Made by a program: the position numbers and the translations under genes
Shown here: positions 36,901 to 50,036 of the stretch, piece by piece
Position numbering within the stretch: the stretch's first letter is position 1
Layout: each line of letters opens with the position of its first letter
Assembly: GCA_036417435.1 (NCBI GenBank)
Contig: CM070899.1
Location: forward strand, 170,467,494-170,531,493
Direction of reading: 5' to 3'
Length of the DNA: 64,000 nt
Origin: Inia geoffrensis
Taxonomy: Eukaryota; Chordata; Mammalia; Artiodactyla; Iniidae
Notes under the pieces: model-generated
Database searches by the model: none
What the model was told of the DNA's origin: nothing
What the model saw: the letters and a program-made list of their open reading frames with translations, nothing else

Positions 36901-39900
36901 AATTTGGGGTCTCCATAGAGGGTCACGCGTTGATTTCATTCCCCAGGAGGTCTGCTCTGCCTCTGCACATAAGCAGCAGCGATCTGGCACAAAACGCTTC
37001 TCGTCCCAGTTTTCCAAGCTGTGCCTCCACATCTGGCCCTGCGCGTGGTGGGAGACCCCGGGCTGGGGCCCGACCACAGGGGCTCCGAGGCGCCCAGGCA
37101 TGCGTGGGGACGCGAGAGCCCTTCAATGATCTCTTAAATTCAAGCAGATTTGGGGTCCAGGTTCGAAAGCAGGATAATGCTGATTTTTCACAGCATAACA
37201 TGCTTTGTATTTTCTTTCCCATCCGGCTTTTGAAAAACTGCTGAAGTCTTCCAACAAGACCTATTCAGGCAATTGTATGAACCAAGGCATAACCAGTCCT
37301 TGATTTACAGACAGATGCTGATGCAATAAGCACTGATTAATAGCCAAGGGCTGTGTCAGGAAACTGCTCACTCCCCTTCCATGTCTGTCTGTGTCCATCA
37401 CTGCTGGGGATGCTCAGAACCTGAATCTCTCTGCTGCTGGGGATGCCTGGTGCTTTATCTCCTTCAACTCAACCTGGAGACTCTTTGATAAATGCAGAAA
37501 GAATGTCCCCACTCCCACCGTTGGCCTCCCTGGGAAATATCCACTCTGTTCTTGGTCCCAGGAACCAAAACTTGTAGCCTGTCTCCAGGACCTTGGGAGT
37601 GCGTGGCAGCAAAGTTGTAGGGCCTGCTCCATCAGGAACAGGGCTGGGAGTGCCGGCAGGGCTAGAACTCTGTGCAGGGGTCTGGGCAGGCCTTGGTGCC
37701 TGGGAGAGGGTGCCCTTCAGCATCAGTGAATTGGCTCCAGATGGGAATGTAGGCCAAGGCGTCAACAGGTCTTCTGAGTTTTCAAGAGAAGCCCCAAATC
37801 TCCTAACTCAAGAAAAGGTCAACGTGTTGTCGGGGACAACAAAAACCTGTCTGGGACTCCTATGCCCATTTGTGACCTGTGATCTGGCATGCATCTGCAT
37901 TAGGGTCGGGGAACAGAGCCTCGATTTTGAGCAAAGTTGCTATGTGAAAACTCATTAGAAGTTTCAGAAAATCAACCATCAAATGAACTTCTGGAACACA
38001 GCCCTGTAAGTGATAATCCAGACATGTGTACCATACTTTACATGCTGTGTTTCCACTGCCTCCCTAAGTCTTTGTAATAATTCAATACAATACAGGAAAC
38101 CAAGGTTCTTGGACTTGCCCAATAACACATGAACTTCAACAGGCAGAGCCAAGCTCGGATCAGATCTCTTAGCTGCAATCTCATACTTTCTACCACACCT
38201 GGCTGCCGGAAGGGTACCTTAGAACTCACTGCAAAGAAGTCATGCCTGACTTCTGTGGAGCACATAAGCAATGAAATATATGGCCAGAGATGAGTTTTAT
38301 GTGGATTTATGTCTTTTAGTCAAGAATTACGAATCCAACTTCATGAAGAGTAAAATATATTGTCGAAAGCAAAACTTTTTAACAACTGACTCCAAGAACC
38401 AGTTTAATTGTCTAAATAGCTATAAGTTAGTAATAATTTGATTTTAAAACCCCGAGTTAAAATTTCAGTGTGTCTCAGAATCGCCCATTGTTCTGAGAAG
38501 CAAATCATTTAAAAATACAGTTAACTCTCTTTTATTCTACTCTACAAAATTAAACATACCTCAAGCAAGGACTCCTTGTTCTTCGCATTCATTTTCTCAT
38601 TTGTTTCCTTGCTTTCTTTTTTTCCTCTGTTATCCAAGTAAAAATTCTAAATAAAATAGTAAAAGGTCAGATCAGTAAGTGTTCATTACCATGGTAGCCA
38701 CTGCACGGAACTCGCGGTCTTGCTGGAGAGAGGAGACATACCTGGAGGAAGTAAACTGTCGGCCACAGTGTATGGTCTCTGTCAATCAAGTGCTTATGGA
38801 GGGACTGGCTAAGCGCTGACCACTGCCCCACTGGCCAGAAGTAACACCTTCCCTTCCTCCCAGAGGGCACATTCAATGAAGAAACAAGCAAAGAGAGAGA
38901 CCACTAGCAAAGGATATAATGTCATTTAATTGTTAAATTCCATGGTCTAGAACATGAGTCAAATGCTGGAAGTTCGGAGGCCCCAGTGCCCTTGGAAGAG
39001 CCCAGAACCAGAGGATGGTAGAGCCTGTGTCCCATGTCCCAGGCCTTTGATCACCATGTAGGATCCCAAGGCCTTGTGAGGACTAGAGATTCTCGCTTAT
39101 CCAGAGAAGCATGAAATCTGGATTTTTATAAGCGTTGGCAACTAATTTTAATTTTTAAAAACCACGTGGGTCAATCACAACATAAAGTTTGCTACTTGGC
39201 AACTTCTAAGGACAGAGAGAAGAAGAAAGGGCATTTCTGGAAAGAGAACCAGCTTAGCAAAAGAAAGAAAGAAAGACCACAGTTTAGAAGCACTCACGAT
39301 TTGGGGGGAGTACCTATTACATGCCAGGTACTCAGCCAGGCGCTTTGCAAACATCACCCCCAATTCTAACAGCAAGGCTGTGGGGTAAGTGACAGTACCC
39401 CCATTTTACAGGTTAGGAAACCGAGGCTCAGCAAGGTTAAATAGCTAGGGCACTGCACCCTGAATGAATACCAGAGGCTGAGTGTGTATGAAGTGTGTGC
39501 CCTTACCACCACACCACACTACCCCTGAAACTGAAGGTCAGTGAAGTTCAAGGGCAGAGAGACTAAACCTACTCTAATTCCAGCAGCTCCCGACTCAGGG
39601 AAGCAGGACCCTCGCCCTCTCCCGCGACTATCTCTTTGGAACATCTGTTTGTGGATTGTGTCAGGCGTGACCACTGCCACGGTCAAAGTATTTAGCACTT
39701 TTATGTGGAAATGCAGAGCTTTTAAAATAGTGCCTGAAAAAAATGTATTAAAACTAGAACATATACTCATGGTGCATAGTGACTAAACGAAGGCCCCTCC
39801 TGAGTCTAAACACAAATGTTTATTGACACGATGGGAGAGTTTCTCCAAGTGTGATCCCCGGACCACCTTGATGCTCCATAAAATGCATGTTCCTGGGCTT

Positions 39901-42900
39901 CCTACCTACGGAACTGGAATCTCAGGGGGCCTGGGAATCTACACTCCAACACACTTCCTGGATGATCTTTACTTACACTGAAGTTTGAGAACAGAGTGTA
40001 TTGGACAGAGAGGAAGCAAACCGCAGGCAAATAAAATTTGCAGAATTAGGAGATCTCCTAGAAATAGAACGCATAACAATGGCAACTTGCTAACTTAAAT
40101 AGAGGAAATGAATCAAGTACAATGCCTTCCATAATTCTTATTGAATTACCTTTTAATATGTTTTTAAAGAAACTTTTACGTGTTATTTGAAAGGACAGCA
40201 TAGTGTGAATTCATGTGATTACTCGATAGGGTTTGGAAACGATTCCAATTTTACGTGTTTGGCTTGAGGACGGTGACTAATGTAATATGTAACATATGCC
40301 ACCTGCCAGAACTCTACACTGAGGCCTTACAAGTATGCTTGTCATTTCATCCTCACAGGAACTCCACAATGTAGGTGCGATTGCTATTTCACAGATAAGG
40401 AAACAGAAGGATTAAGTGATTTGCCCGAGGACAATTAGTGCCAGAGCTTTGAGTTTTTCATGACTTTTCTCAGCATTAAAATGCTCTAAACACCATAGGA
40501 GAGAACCCAGTATGACAGTGTGGATGGGCTTAATACCACTGAACTGCACACTTAAAAGTGGTTAAAATGGTAAATTCTATGTGTATTTTGCCAAAAACAA
40601 ACAAACAAACAAAAAGTGATGACCTAGTTGAGAGTGAATGTAGCGTGTGCTCCTAGCAAGCACACTTGCTTTAGGGCTCTGGAAAAAGTGTGAGCCTGTA
40701 TGAGTTGAAAGAATGGACAGGGACCGTGAGGGAGACTCCAGGGCATGTGTTTCATCTGGGAAAGGGAGGGCATGTGTCGCCCTCTGCAGGACAGATAAGG
40801 GAAGAGCCTTTCTAAACATGAAGGGTCTCATTTTATGAAGTTATCGTGAAGGGTCAGAACGTAGCCGTGTCTTCTCTGAGACCCCTCTCACTTTTTCGGC
40901 TTCTGAATACCTTTTCTTCCCCTTCCAAGTGATAGTGCTATACTGTGTTTTTGTTTTAATAAAAATGCAAAAAGCACAAAGAAAATCCAAGCTGGAGATC
41001 ACGCTGGGCAGTCCTTAGCAAGGACGGATTGCTCTTGGGTAAGAATTTGGAGTGCTCTGTAGCAAGCAGCAGAATTCAAAAGTTAATTATCTGTTGGGGA
41101 CAATCTGAGCGGAACAATAAGGGAACTTTAAAATGGGAAATAAGTGCTTCCCTGGTGGCGCAGTGGTTGCAAGTCCGCCTGCCAATGCAGGGGACACGGG
41201 TTCGTGCCCCGGTCTGGGAAGATGCCACATGCCGTGAAGCGGCTGGGGCCCGTGAACCATGGCCGCTGAACCTGCACATCCGGAGCCTGTGCTCCGCAAC
41301 GGGAGAGGCCACAACAGTGAGAGGCCCGCGTACCGCAAAAAAAAAAAAGGGAAATGAGACTTTCAGTTACAGCCTGCCTCTTTTACTCACAGCTTCTGAA
41401 AATGCAAGATTTGAGAGCAGCAGGATAGGACAGAAACAGCAAATATGATACATTCTTAATATCGCCTTTCTGGAATAAAGAGTAAATCAAACAAACACTT
41501 ATCAATCCATGAGTAAATATTTGTGAGTACCCTTTGCATGTAAAATATCACTGTTCTTAAGAATCTTTCTATCACACTGAAAAGATAAATGTAAGTAGAT
41601 GGCTATATATTTGTAGATGGGGGAACCATATAAGACACTGCATAAATGCAAGATAAGCTAAGTTCTATAGGTTTTCAGAGAGGAAGAACTCACTGTGAAC
41701 CGAGATGATTAAGGAAGACTTACAGAGGAGGTAAAAGTTGGAACTTTGCCTTGAAAGATGTTCATATTCAGATAGGGAAAAAGGAATAAAGAGAGCATGC
41801 AGGGCAGAAGGAAAAGCATGTAAAAAGGCCCAGAGTTAGATAAATACTGGGGCTCTTTGAAGCAACCTAAATGTCCATCGACAGATGAATGGATAAAGAT
41901 GTGATATATATTTATACAATGGAATCCTACTCAGCCATCAAAAGAATGAAGTAATGCCATTTGCAACAACATGGATGGACCTAGAGATTATCATACTAAG
42001 TGAAGTATGTCAGACAGAGAAAGGCAAATATCATATGGTATCACTTATTTGTGGAATCTAAAGAAAAGGATACAAATGAACTTATTTACAAAACAGAAAT
42101 AGACTCACAGACATAGAAACCAAACTTATGGTTACTAAAGGGGATAGGGGGTGCTGAGGGGGACAGATAAAGTAGCAGTCTGGGATTAACACACACACAG
42201 AACTATATATAAAATAGGTAAACAACAAGGACCTACTGTATAGCACAGGGAACTCTACTCAATATCTTATAATAACCTATAATGGAAAAGAATCTGAAAA
42301 AGAATATATGTACATATGTATGTATAACTGAATCACTTTGCTGTACACTTGAAACTAACACAACACTATAAATGAACTACGCTTCAATTAAAAAAAACTA
42401 TCGGGTGCCTTTGGAGCACCCGTGAACAAGCGGCCTGTCTAGAGCTGGGGTACACCTGATGAAGGCCTGACTGTCAATCCCAATTCTTCTCTTCCGCCCT
42501 GTGTCAGAATTCACCAATGCCCGTCATCTAGTGATGACTGTGCAGTGCCTCCCCCCGAGAAGGGCCGGAGCTCATTTCCTTGCCCCTTTATGTTGCGTCT
42601 GGCCACGTGACTTGCTTCGGCCAACACAACGTGGGTGGAAGGGACAGTGCCTCCATCTGAGCAGAGGACCTGAGAGGCGGCGTTGTGTGTTTCCACTCAT
42701 TCTCCAGCACGCTCGCCTTTCACCAGGAGGAGAGTGTGTCAAGGTGGCTGCTGGTCCGAGGACAAGAAGAGGCACGTGGAACTCCCTGGATCTGACTCAC
42801 ATTCTGGAGCCGTGGACAGAGGACCCGATGACTTGCAGGCCCCAGACAGAGGAAATACCTGCTACTCTAAGCCACTGGGATTCTGAGGTGGTGTTCATGT

Positions 42901-45900
42901 CTCCAACCCTGACTGATACACATGCCCACACTGGTTGGTCAGGGGCTCTGGGGCACAGAAGTCAAGAGCAGACTTTCTTTTAAAAATAGGAGCCTCTCCT
43001 GGAGGCCGTAAATGTGACGCCTGTATGATTTTCCTTCCAGCTAGGCCTGGTCCCGGATGGTCAGGGATGAACCTTGGCAGGACAGGGAGGTTGGAAAAGA
43101 GGAGGGACGCCATGAGGTCATTTTCCCCCACAGTGGCTGGTACCCTTCTACACCCGAGGGGAAGTGTGACATTGTGGTTCTCTCTCTGCTCCTCACTCGT
43201 GCAACCAAATAAATCATCACCACCACCAAATTTTGGTTAAGAAACAGCAAACGGAATGAAAGTTGCCTGAAATATCAATAGTGATGATTGTTGGAGTGTG
43301 GGAATGTGGATGATTTAACTTTCCTTTCTTCTACTTTTCAGGTTTTTTTTCCAATAAACTGATATTAATTTTGAAGTCAGAAACATAAAAGATGTTACTA
43401 AAAGAAATGAACAGCAATACAGCAGGCAGGCGACCTTACATTAATTTGTTTTCCCAATACCTTCTCTGAAAAAGAGATTCGTCGGGCTCGTAGCAAAAAG
43501 AACAGCTAATGTTAACACCAGGGTTTGTCTCCCTCTCCAGACACAGACCTCAGGCCTCACGCCATCTCTTTTGGTTTCGGGCCCCCACTGGTCTTTGCAC
43601 AGTGGGAGCTGTATGTCGGCGCAGCTGGGAAAACAAACCTCTTTGGGTTATGGCTGAGTTTCATTTGTTCATCTGAACATGTGGCACTCTTTTAGGATGA
43701 GCAGACCACCCTGTGATTACAGTCAACTGGGAAGAGGAACTTTCCTAACGCCAGCCAGACTGAGAAACTAGGAGAAACTCAGCCGCTTCGTCAACAAAGT
43801 TGCTTTAATTAGGACAGTAAGGTTCCACTGCCCCAACCTACTTTACCCCAAAGAGGCGGGACCACCTGGGCAAAAGGGTCCCTGTCCCGACCCCATGCTT
43901 TAGGGGGTCCCTACTCTGCCCCTAACCTCAGGTATTTCTATTCCCCTACACTGTGAACCTAAAACTGCTCTTAAAAATACTCTATTATTTGGACTTTCCT
44001 GGTGGCGCAGTGGTTAAGAATCCGCCTGCCAATGCAGGGGACACGGGTTCGAGCCCTGGTGCAGGAAGATCCCACATACCATGGAGCAACTAAGCCCACG
44101 CGCCCCAACTACTGAGCCTGCGCTCTAGAGCATGCAAGCCACAACTAGTGAGCCCATGCGCCACAACTACTGAAGCCCGCATGCCTAGAGCCCGTGCTCC
44201 GCAACAAGAGAAGCCATCACAGTGAGAAGCCCGCGCACCGCAATGAAGAGTAGCCCCCCTCGCTGCAACTAGAGAAAGCCTGCGCCCAGCAACGAAGACC
44301 CAACGCAGCCAAAAATAAATTAGCTAATTTATATTAAAAAAATAGTCTATTAAAAAAAAGCTTACTCGTGTGCTATGTAAATGGATGCTGCTGGGAATCA
44401 AATGGCTGTGGAACTGTATTTCGGCTCCACTGGCTATAGCTTATTAAAATGCCAAAATTGATAATATGCTGGACATTGCATTCTTGGCATCTACTTAAAC
44501 TTGTGATGAAAAATTCTGAAACATTTTGCCTGTCAGCATACAAACGTGTGAGGTGGTACATCACTTCTCAAACTTGTTCTAGGGGGTTTGCAAGCACAAA
44601 AGTTTGATCTTCATTCACAGAGGCAGTCTTCATAGAGGTCAGCCATAAGGGGCTGTGTGGGAAGAGGGTAAGGGGGTCACTGAGAAGGAGGGCGAGGACA
44701 CAGCTTGTGGAGGGACAGAGGGACAGGAGCTAGAGGTCCGAGGGAGATCCGGAGCAAAGATGCTCTCGACTGTGGTCCCCACAATATTCCATTTCCAGTG
44801 CCAGCCCGAGAAGCCTGGTCATGCTTCCATGAGATGCCTCTGTATCCTTTCAATAATCATGTTAAAAAGTTCTAGGTAGAGCAGTTTCTCATGACCAAGT
44901 GATCCCCAGTGCCAGTTACGGCAGTGTCTGCACACCCAGGAGTCAGCAGTAGCTCTGAAGAACCACTGATAGTCTTGGATCCTCATCAAGGTTCACGAGT
45001 GAGACTCCTATGTGGTTCCTTCCTCTTGGGCATGAAGCTAAACCAGTGATGTCCCAAAGTAGTTATTCAATGGGCGGGGTGTAACAGCAGCCAGCAGGAG
45101 AATTCATGACTCTGCTTTTCCTCCTTTAAAAATGAGGTGATCTGGGACTTCCCTGGTGGCCCAGTGCTTAAGAATCCGCCTGCCAATGCAGGGGACACGG
45201 GTTCAAGCCCTGGTCCAGGAAGATCCCACGTGCTGTGGAGCAACTAAGCCCGTGCACCACAACTACTGAGCATGCGTGCCACAACTACTGAGTCCGTGTG
45301 AGTCTGTGTGCCACAACTGCTGAGGCCCGCGCGCCTACAGCCCGTGCTCTGCAATGAGAGAAGGCACCGCAATGAGAGGCCCGTGCATGCAACGAGGACT
45401 GGCCCCTGCTTGTCGCAACTGGAGAAAGCCCTCACACGGCAACGAAGACGCAACACAGCCAAAAATAAATGAATAAAATAAATAAAAATTTTTTAAAGGT
45501 TTAAAATTTTTTTTAAATTTTAAAAAATAAAAATGAAGTGATCTGATATTACCTCTCTAAGTATAGACCAGTCATCCTGGGGGAATTCCTTCCTAATTAA
45601 GCATCTTTTGGTCCACAAATCTGTAGGATCTGGTTTCTCTCCATCACCTTATTATAGATAACTTTTGTTAAATTAATTAGACAAGGGGGCCACTGGCCTG
45701 CGGGGACTCCAATGCCAGGCAGCCTACGTAAGCAAACCAAAATCTGAGTCTCAAGGTTACAAAAAACCGAAACCTAAGGGCATCCAATCACAAACAGTTA
45801 CCTAGGCTACAATCAAATAATTTCCTTTCTTGGTTTCTGCACCTTCTCTCTGTAAGTCTCTCCCCTGGTTCTTAGCTGAGGAGCGCTCCTAATGACTTCT

Positions 45901-48900
45901 GATTTGGTTCTGCCGGATTCGAATCGAATTTTGTTCAATAAACTCTTAAAATTTTTTTAATATGCTTCAGTTCATCTTTTCTTATAGGCGACCGCTGAAT
46001 TTTGGTTGGCATCAAATGACTTGACTTTTATATATAACGTCGTGATGTTGCAAGCGGTTTTCAGGCTGGATTTAACCTTGCGAGGTGGGAAGTACAGCTG
46101 TATCACATTGTACAAATAGAAACGCTGAATTCAGGTGTCATCAGAAAGCCTGCTAAGACCACACAGTCAGCAGGTGACACTTGAGACACAGATGAACAAC
46201 ATTACTTTTCAAGTCATGCGTGGAGGCGGTGCTTTGCATTTGTGCCTGCAAAGCACACCACTGATGTCCCCAAATCTTTACTGATGGTTGTTTCTAATAA
46301 TTGAGCTCAAAACCTCCCTTTGCATTCATTTTACTGCCGCCTGCCTGGACTTATCCCCGCAGATAAGTAGTTTGTAAGAGAATCCTATTAAGTACTAAGG
46401 ATTTCAGTGTTGTAAAATTTCATGAAATTTTACATAATTTTGTATGGTTTAGTAATTTTCCAGAAGAACTGATACTCTGGGCCACAGAAGCTCTTTCTCA
46501 GTCAAGCTGCAAATACTAATCTGTATTTTACATATCAAACAGGCTATGGGGAGGCCAAGAACAGACTGACTTTGGAGTCATGAATGCAGATCCAAGGAGA
46601 AAGACAGAATATGAACTCTCAAGCACTCCAGGGATCTACACTTGCAGACCTATGAGAGTAGGCACCATTGTCTCTAAGGGCACAGAGGATGTCGTTTACC
46701 ATGTAAAACAATGTGACTGTTAGCACATGGTTCTTCAGGAAGGGTGGCCCAGGCCAGGCCTTTGCATCCACGTTTACAGAGACAGCAAAAGAACAAATGG
46801 GGGCTTATTCTGATCTGGGTCTCTGGCAATCAGTTTCTTCTCATTGTGGGAAACTGAGTCAGTGTAGTAACTTCTGAATCGATTGTCTCCATCTGTGGTA
46901 TCGTCCTGCTAGCTGTATTCAATTTGCCTTGTCTGAGGACGTCCTCAGTCACTACCAATTTCATTCCAGGTTTCCTATAGTCTTGAGAGCTCTGAACAGA
47001 AGACTCAACCTATGGAAACCACTCATCAAAGTCCCCAATGAGTCTTAAGATCAAACAAAGGCCTCCTTTCTATCTTTAATCTCCGTTTTCCCACCTGTAA
47101 AGAGGAATAGCAATATATCCTTCTTACAGTTGTGAAGATTGAAGATAATACTTGCAAAGCTTCTAGGCTAGCATAGAGTAGCTATTAATAGTTTCTAGCA
47201 ATTTCCCTCTTTCCCTGGATGATCAGTTTATCCCTCTGCATTTGATAAAACGTAGCTTTTGTTATAAACTGCCGTGAAAACGAGTTCTCAGGCTTTTCCG
47301 GCAAGCGGCCTGAGGTGACCTCTAAAAATGGTTCGCTATTCACTTGATCCAGAAAACCCCACAAAATCATGCAGATCAAGAGGTTCAACTCTTCGTGTTC
47401 ACTTTAAGAACGCTCGTGAAACTGCCCAGGCCAATACGTGTATGCGTATCCGAAAAGCCATCAAGTATCTGAAGGATGTCACTATAAAGAAGCAATGTGT
47501 GCCATTCTGTCGTTACAATGGCGGGGCTGGTAGGTGTGGCCAGGCCAAAGAGTGGGGCTGGACCCAGGGTCGGTGGCCCAAAAAGAGTGCTGAATTTTTA
47601 CTGCACATGCTCAAAAATGCAGAGAGTAAGGCTGAACTTAAGGGCGTAGATGTAGATCCTCTGGTCATTGGGCAAATCCAGGTGAACAAAGCCCGCACAA
47701 TGCAGTGCAGGACTTAACAGAGCTCATGGTCAGATCAACCCACACACGAGCTGTCCCTGCCACACTGAGATGGGCCTTACTGAAAAAGAACAGATTGTTC
47801 TTAAACCAGAAGAGCAGATCGCACAGAAGAAAAAGATATCCCAGAAGAAACTGAGGAAACAGAAACTTCTGGCCCGGGAATAAATGCCGCAAAAAATAAA
47901 TGCAAATAAAAGTTAGAAAAAAAAAAAAGTTCTTAGGTTTGATATCTTAAGAACTTAGAACCAATACTATCTAATAGAAGTCAGTTCCTGTCACTATCTT
48001 TATCTCTAGAAGTTTTTTACAATCACAGAGGAAAGTCCCTTAATGCAAGGTAAGTTTTGGGGGGATATTGGGAAAGTGACCAAAATCCAGTCAGTTCTCT
48101 TTTTCCTTGTAAATAAATACCTTGGAGTTGGAGAACAGGTGAGATGGGGATGTCAAAGGTAGAAAGATTTTTACTCATCTCATGAGGAGAGAAACACAAC
48201 ACAAGGAAAAATTGAGAAGCATGCCTCTAGTGACATTTAGAGATGAAATATTGCCCATCTGATAGAAAACACGGAAGTAAAAATGTGTACATTTCATGCT
48301 GAATTTATGGAGGGTGAAATGAGATTTTTTTTTTGAAGGCGAAGGAGAAACTCAGCAATGTCTAAAATCTAGTTCAGCATGTTTATATCCCAATCTATTT
48401 CTCTTCTCATGCTTCCTACCGAAGGGAAGGGCATCAGGATCTATCTAATTCCCTAGCGGGGAAGCAGTGTCATCCATGTCTGCTCCTGTGCCTCCTTATT
48501 GTACCAGCATCCAAGCGGTCACCATATTCTGCAAAATTCCATTACCTCCTGAGTCTCTCCCAATGCCCTTCAGTCCATCATCATCTTTCTGGGCTTCTGT
48601 AACCACCTCTCCATGACATGGCGGCTGCCACTTTTACTTTCTCCAAATCCATTCTCTGCTGTGCAATCACACTGGTCTTCCCTCAACTCAACACACCCTT
48701 CAACGGCTCCCTGCAAGCCTCAGGACAAAGCCCAGTGTCTTTAACACGATCTACAAAGCCCTTGATCACCTTGTTCCTGCTGCTGTCCGGTCCAAAGGAG
48801 GTCTGGCTAGGACCACATGATTTTGTTAAAAAACAATTTGATCAAGAACAAAATCACAGCAGAAACAACACGTTGATTCAAAATCTCACCCACCACTTAT

Positions 48901-50002
48901 GTTTCGGGTCTTAGTGATTCGGATGCACTAAGTATTTAGTAGTGCTTAGTTTTTATGCATCTTCAAGCCTTTGGGACCATTTTTCAGACTTTTTCAAGTT
49001 TTTAAATTTTATCTCTATTTGGTTCTTAGACAATTATGCTTGTTTGGCATCTATTCCTAAAGTTTTGGGGCTTGTGGCAAAGTATTAGAGAATGAAGTGA
49101 GTGTAAATCAATGGCCTGATGCCATGGCTGCCGGCCAGGAAGACCAGGACCTGTTGCAGCATCCGTGAGTACTAAGCGGGGTCGGACCTCCACCGGCTCT
49201 CACTGGCACTGGGATGCTGGGAATAAACACAACACACTATAGGCTGAATGCAGTGAACAATACCCTGGAACACTGTCAGTGGCTTCAGAATCTTCTGTCA
49301 TCTAATAGGCTTCTGCAGATGACAATTCACTCACCATCTCTACTTCCATAGATCATTTTTCTGCAAGAACGAACCCTAGACTTGAGCTCTGCCACCCACA
49401 GAGAGTGGGGCATGCTCCATGCCCCTCAATCATGACCACAAAGTTGAATGAATCCCACAGTGGCAAGAAAAATGCAGCTTCATATAAAAGAAATATAGAA
49501 TAGAGCTAAACAGGCGAAGCAGGCATGAGTGGTTGAGGCTGGGTTTTTAAAAACAGCAAAATGTTGAAACAAGAAAAGTCTCGAATAAACAACCTAACCT
49601 TATACCTAAAGCAACTAGAGAAAGAAGAACAAACAAAACCCAAAGTTAGTAGAAGGAAAGAAATCATGAAGATCAGCGCAGAAATAAATGAAATACAAAC
49701 AAAGAAAACAATAGCAAAGATCAATAAAACTAAAAACTGGTTCTTTGAGAAGATAAAAATAACAAAATGTTGGGACTTCCCTGGTGGCACAGTGGTTAAG
49801 AATCCACCTGCCGGGCTTCCCTGGTGGCGCAGTGGTTGAGAGTCCACCTGCCAGTGCAGGGGACATGGGTTCGTGCCCTGGTCCGGGAGGATCCCACGTG
49901 CCGCGGAGCGGCTGGGCCCGTGAGCCATGGCCGCTGAGCCTGCACGTCCAGAGCCTGTGCTCCGCAACGGGAGAGGCCACAACAGTGAGAGGCCCGCGTA
50001 CC

Positions 50003-50036
<34 letters not shown>

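Larger units (their letters stand above)
35024..37122 (-). pseudogene. CIBAR1 (FAM92A) processed pseudogene
   Basis: Intronless retrocopy. On the minus strand the ATG at 37032 opens MWRHSLENW, followed after a deletion by [10 protein letters not shown] (another frame), [37 protein letters not shown] with a stop, [37 protein letters not shown] and a tail [17 protein letters not shown] ending at a TAA (35200-35198). These follow the order of CIBAR1, a BAR-domain ciliary protein. A poly-A tail is at 35044-35033. A target-site duplication tcaatRatctct flanks it (35012-35023 and 37123-37134). An ERV LTR (36133-36785) and a CHR SINE (35620-35988) interrupt it. Multiple frameshifts and stops make it dead. 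Confidence 0.88.
33620..38559 (-). other. APBB1IP: APBB1IP intron, 4.9 kb
   Basis: Contains MIR (33780-33960), antisense LINE-1 (34130-34640) and the CIBAR1 retrocopy with its inserted LTR and SINE (35024-37122). Nothing recognised in 37140-38540. Confidence 0.6.

Noticed and set aside
36704..36916. Short reading frame matching CIBAR1 as an exon of a live gene
   Set aside because: Neighbouring pieces lie in different frames with stops, deletions and inserted elements; it is a processed pseudogene.
42501..42983. 160-residue plus-strand reading frame
   Set aside because: GC-richer stretch resembling an old dispersed repeat ('cacgtgacttgcttcggcca'); no protein family recognised and no splice support.
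47328..47717. 129-residue RPL17-like frame as a functional gene
   Set aside because: Intronless, poly-A tailed, flanked by target duplications, truncated by a stop and followed by a frameshift.
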